Assembly (NCBI GenBank): GCA_033032865.1
Contig: JAWHQI010000065.1
Location: 6,200,001-6,264,000 of the forward strand
Length of the DNA stretch: 64,000 nucleotides
Source of the DNA: Dactylorhiza incarnata
Lineage: Eukaryota; Streptophyta; Magnoliopsida; Asparagales; Orchidaceae
Direction: 5' to 3'
The notes beneath the pieces are model-generated. The model ran no database searches and was not told where the DNA came from. It was given only the letters and a program-made list of their open reading frames with translations. The number at the start of each line of letters is the position of its first letter. Within the stretch, counting starts at the first letter, position 1. The translations under genes were made by a program, and so were the position numbers. Shown in pieces: positions 61,487 through 64,000 of the stretch.

Positions 61487-64000
61487 CTAAGATTCTTTGT
61501 TTAACATGCCAAGCTCCATTTTGAAATAGTTGAACTTTGATTCGTCGAGCGGCTTTGTGAAAATGTCTGCAATTTGCCGATCCGTCGGTACATAGCTAAG
61601 ATCAATGTCCTTGTGCTCCACATGCTCACGGATGAAGTGGTAACGGATCTCAATGTGCTTCGTCCTGCTGTGAGACACCGGATTATTGGCAATTGCAATA
61701 GCGCTTGATGAATCACAGTACATAGGAATTTCCTTAAGCTTCAAGTTGTAGTCTTCAAGTTGGTTTCTTATCCACATCAATTGTGCACAACAACTGCCTG
61801 CGGAGATATACTCCGATTCAGCGGTTGAAATAGCAACACAATTCTGTTTTTTGCTACTCCAGGAGATAAGCCGTTTCCCTAAGAATTGACACGTTCTTGA
61901 AGTACTTTTCCTGTCGTCTTTGCTTCCTGCAAAATCAGCATCTGAAAAACCTGTTAGCTCAAAATCATTACTTCTTGGGTACCATAAGCCAAGATTTGGT
62001 GTGCCTTTAAGGTATCTCAAAATCCTCTTTGCAGCGGAGTAGTGAGATTCCTTAGTGTTCACCTGAAATCTAGCACAAACACATGTTGAGAACATTATAT
62101 CCGGTCTACTCGCAGTAAGGTAGAGCAAGGATCCAATTATGCTTCTAAACTTGGTTTCATCAAAAGGTTTCCCTTTCTCATCCTTGTCTAGAGACATAGC
62201 TGAACCCATTTCATAGAGGTTGCATTCTCCATTCCGAATTTCGTAATTAACTCTTTGGTAAACTTCGTCTAAGAGATGAAAATTCCATCCTTTGATTGCT
62301 TTACCTGAAGTCCTAAGAAATACATCAGCTCTCCCATACTGCTCATTTCAAATTTCCCTTGCATCAAGTTAGAGAACTTTGTGCAGAGGTTATCATCGGT
62401 AGATCCAAAGATGATGTCGTCGACATAGATTTGCACTAGCAAAATCTTGCCTTTTACTTCCCTAAGAAATAATGTCTTGTCTATCTTTCCTCTTGTGAAT
62501 TTGTTTTCAAGAAGGAAGCTAGACATCGTCTCATACCAAGCACGAGGAGCTTGCTTGAGACCATATAAAGCTTTTCGTAATAAATAGACATAATCAGGAA
62601 AAGAGGAGTCAACAAAACCTGGGGGTTGTTCTACGTATACTTCTTCCTTTATATCACCATTAAGGAAGGCTGACTTCACGTCCATTTGATAGACCTTAAA
62701 TCCTTTGTGAACAGCATACGCTAGAAACAACCGAATCGCTTCGAGCCTTGCCACGGGAGCAAATGTTTGATCGAAGTCGATCCCTTCTTCTTGTCTGTAC
62801 CCTTGAGCAACAAGTCTGGCCTTGTTCTTAATGATCACACCATCTTCGTCCAGCTTGTTTCTGAATACCCATTTTGTTCCGATGACATTCTGTCCTTTGG
62901 GTCTGGGCACAAGCTTCCACACTTTGCATCTCTTAAACTGATTGAGTTCCTCTTGCATTGCGATGATCCATGAAGCATCGTTCTTTGCTTCATCGAATTT
63001 CTTTGGCTCAACCTGTGATAGAAAGCCTAAATGCAAAACTTCATTAGTTGAACCTCTTCTTGTTCTTACACCGAGATGGGTATCTCCAATGATTTGCTCA
63101 GCAGGATGGTCCCTTAAATGTCTGATCATTCCAGCATTTAGATGACCATGAGGTTCCTGCACTTCAGGTACATCTTCATCTTCTTGAGGTTCATCTTCCT
63201 CACTTGTAGACGGAATATTTACTTCAATAGACTTTAGAACGTCTTCCTTTACAACTTCTTCTAAGTTTAGTTCCTTGAACCTTGCATCTGCATCTTCAAC
63301 AAAGACACTAGAGGAGCTGCTTTGAAGCATACTCGTCTCATCAAATATAACATTAAAATTTTCTTCTACAACCAGGGTTTTCTTGTTGAAAATCCTATAT
63401 GCCTTACTATGGCTACTATAACCTACAAAAATACCTTCAAAACATTTTTCACTAAATTTAGTTTTGTAATATTTCCCGTTATTAAGTACGAAGCATTTAC
63501 TACCAAAAATTCTAAAATAAGACAGGGTTGGTTTCTTGCCCTTCAGAAGTTCATAAGGAGTCTTATGATGATTCTTGTTGATCAGTGCTCTGTTTTGCAC
63601 GTGGCAAGCAGTGCTGATGCCTTCAGCCCAGAAGTATTCTGGTAGTGAAGAGTCACTCAGCATTGTTCTGCAAGCCTCTATGAGTGTTCTATTCTTTCTC
63701 TCAGCTACTCCATTTTGTTGTGGAGTACGGGGAGAGGAAAACTCATGAAAGATACCTAGGCTTTCACAAAATTCGGTCATAGCTCCAGACTTGAATTCTG
63801 TACCATGATCACTTCTGATTTTGACCACAGAACATTCCAACTCATTCTGGATTTGCTTGACGAATGTGGTGAAAGAAGCAAAGGTGTCTGACTTGTGTTT
63901 CAGAAAAAATGCCCAAGCAAAACGTGAGTAGTCATCAACGATAACCAACGTATAAGACTTACCTCCTAAACTTCGGATTGGCATGGGACCAAACAAGTCC
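61487..64000 (-). pseudogene. pol: Sirevirus-2 pol (integrase, RT, RNase H), runs off the window
   Basis: Integrase IRSDHGTEF and [24 protein letters not shown] and intact [12 protein letters not shown]; RNase H SDADFAG and TAESEYIS, ending ADIFTKPLDESK. Lesions: a 7-bp deletion near 62210 relative to Sirevirus-1 (after GCTGAACCCATT on the + strand) and TAG at 62269-62271 replacing CAG. So the RT box is sound here but the frame is broken, the reverse of Sirevirus-1. Confidence 0.92.

Larger units (their letters stand above)
56815..64000 (-). mobile_element. Sirevirus-2, sister of Sirevirus-1, cut by window end
   Basis: Same architecture as Sirevirus-1 on the same strand: 3' LTR, PPT, extra ORF, internal promoter spacer, pol. 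The 5' half (gag, PBS, 5' LTR) lies beyond 64000. Different disabling mutations from Sirevirus-1 show an independent history. Confidence 0.92.

Noticed and set aside
1..64000. tRNA or rRNA genes
   Set aside because: Only tRNA-complementary primer sites of 10-18 nt were found; no cloverleaf-length match or rRNA segment.

Overview
This is a stretch of plant nuclear DNA made almost entirely of LTR retrotransposons nested in, or abutting, one another. The lineages are plant-only: Sirevirus (Ty1-copia, SIRE/Maximus type), Tekay/Del chromovirus, Athila-type and Tat-type Ty3-gypsy. The primer binding sites match plant tRNA-Met and tRNA-Asp, and there are MITEs. I see no intact host gene. The repeat load suggests a large angiosperm genome; the species cannot be read from the sequence.

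Layout. 1-1730 and 27800-29212 are remnants of a Tat-lineage element on the + strand that carries antisense genes of the Transposase_28 type and ends in an LTR (28544-29212). Sirevirus-1 (1731-20092, - strand) lies in it, and an Athila-type gag-protease-only element (8935-16210, TSD ATGAC) lies inside Sirevirus-1. Sirevirus-1's truncated 5' LTR is fused at 20092/20093 to the truncated 5' LTR of a decayed Tekay element (20093-27799, + strand). 29213-30742 is AT- and CT-rich spacer with a GC-rich hairpin island. 30743-37970 is a gag-only Tat element built of tandem arrays. 38001-45337 is a Sirevirus solo LTR (TSD TAACA), split by a second, 5.7-kb solo LTR (38071-43749, TSD TATTG). 45338-51206 is mostly unassigned; it holds minisatellites, a MITE (49705-50134) and a probable fragment of a neutral-invertase first exon. 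51207-56658 is a decayed Sirevirus-3 (+ strand), cut by a Harbinger-like fragment. 56815-64000 is Sirevirus-2 (- strand), a sister of Sirevirus-1 that runs off the right edge.

How the parts work. Sirevirus-1 and -2 carry gag, protease, integrase, RT and RNase H, plus an extra coiled-coil ORF after pol that has its own upstream palindrome block and TATA-like box. The Athila-type and Tat gag-only elements lack RT and integrase and must have used enzymes supplied in trans. All coding copies are broken, often by stops consistent with C-to-T change.

Two patterns cut across elements and are the best leads. (1) In several unrelated LTRs a family-specific block of short palindromes sits just upstream of the TATA box. 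(2) In the transcribed leader of two different Sirevirus LTR families there is a chain of small hairpins with a shared linker, roughly (C/T)GAGTTGTAG, and stems that change sequence from unit to unit while staying complementary. This looks like a conserved RNA structure and is the best candidate here for an undescribed system.
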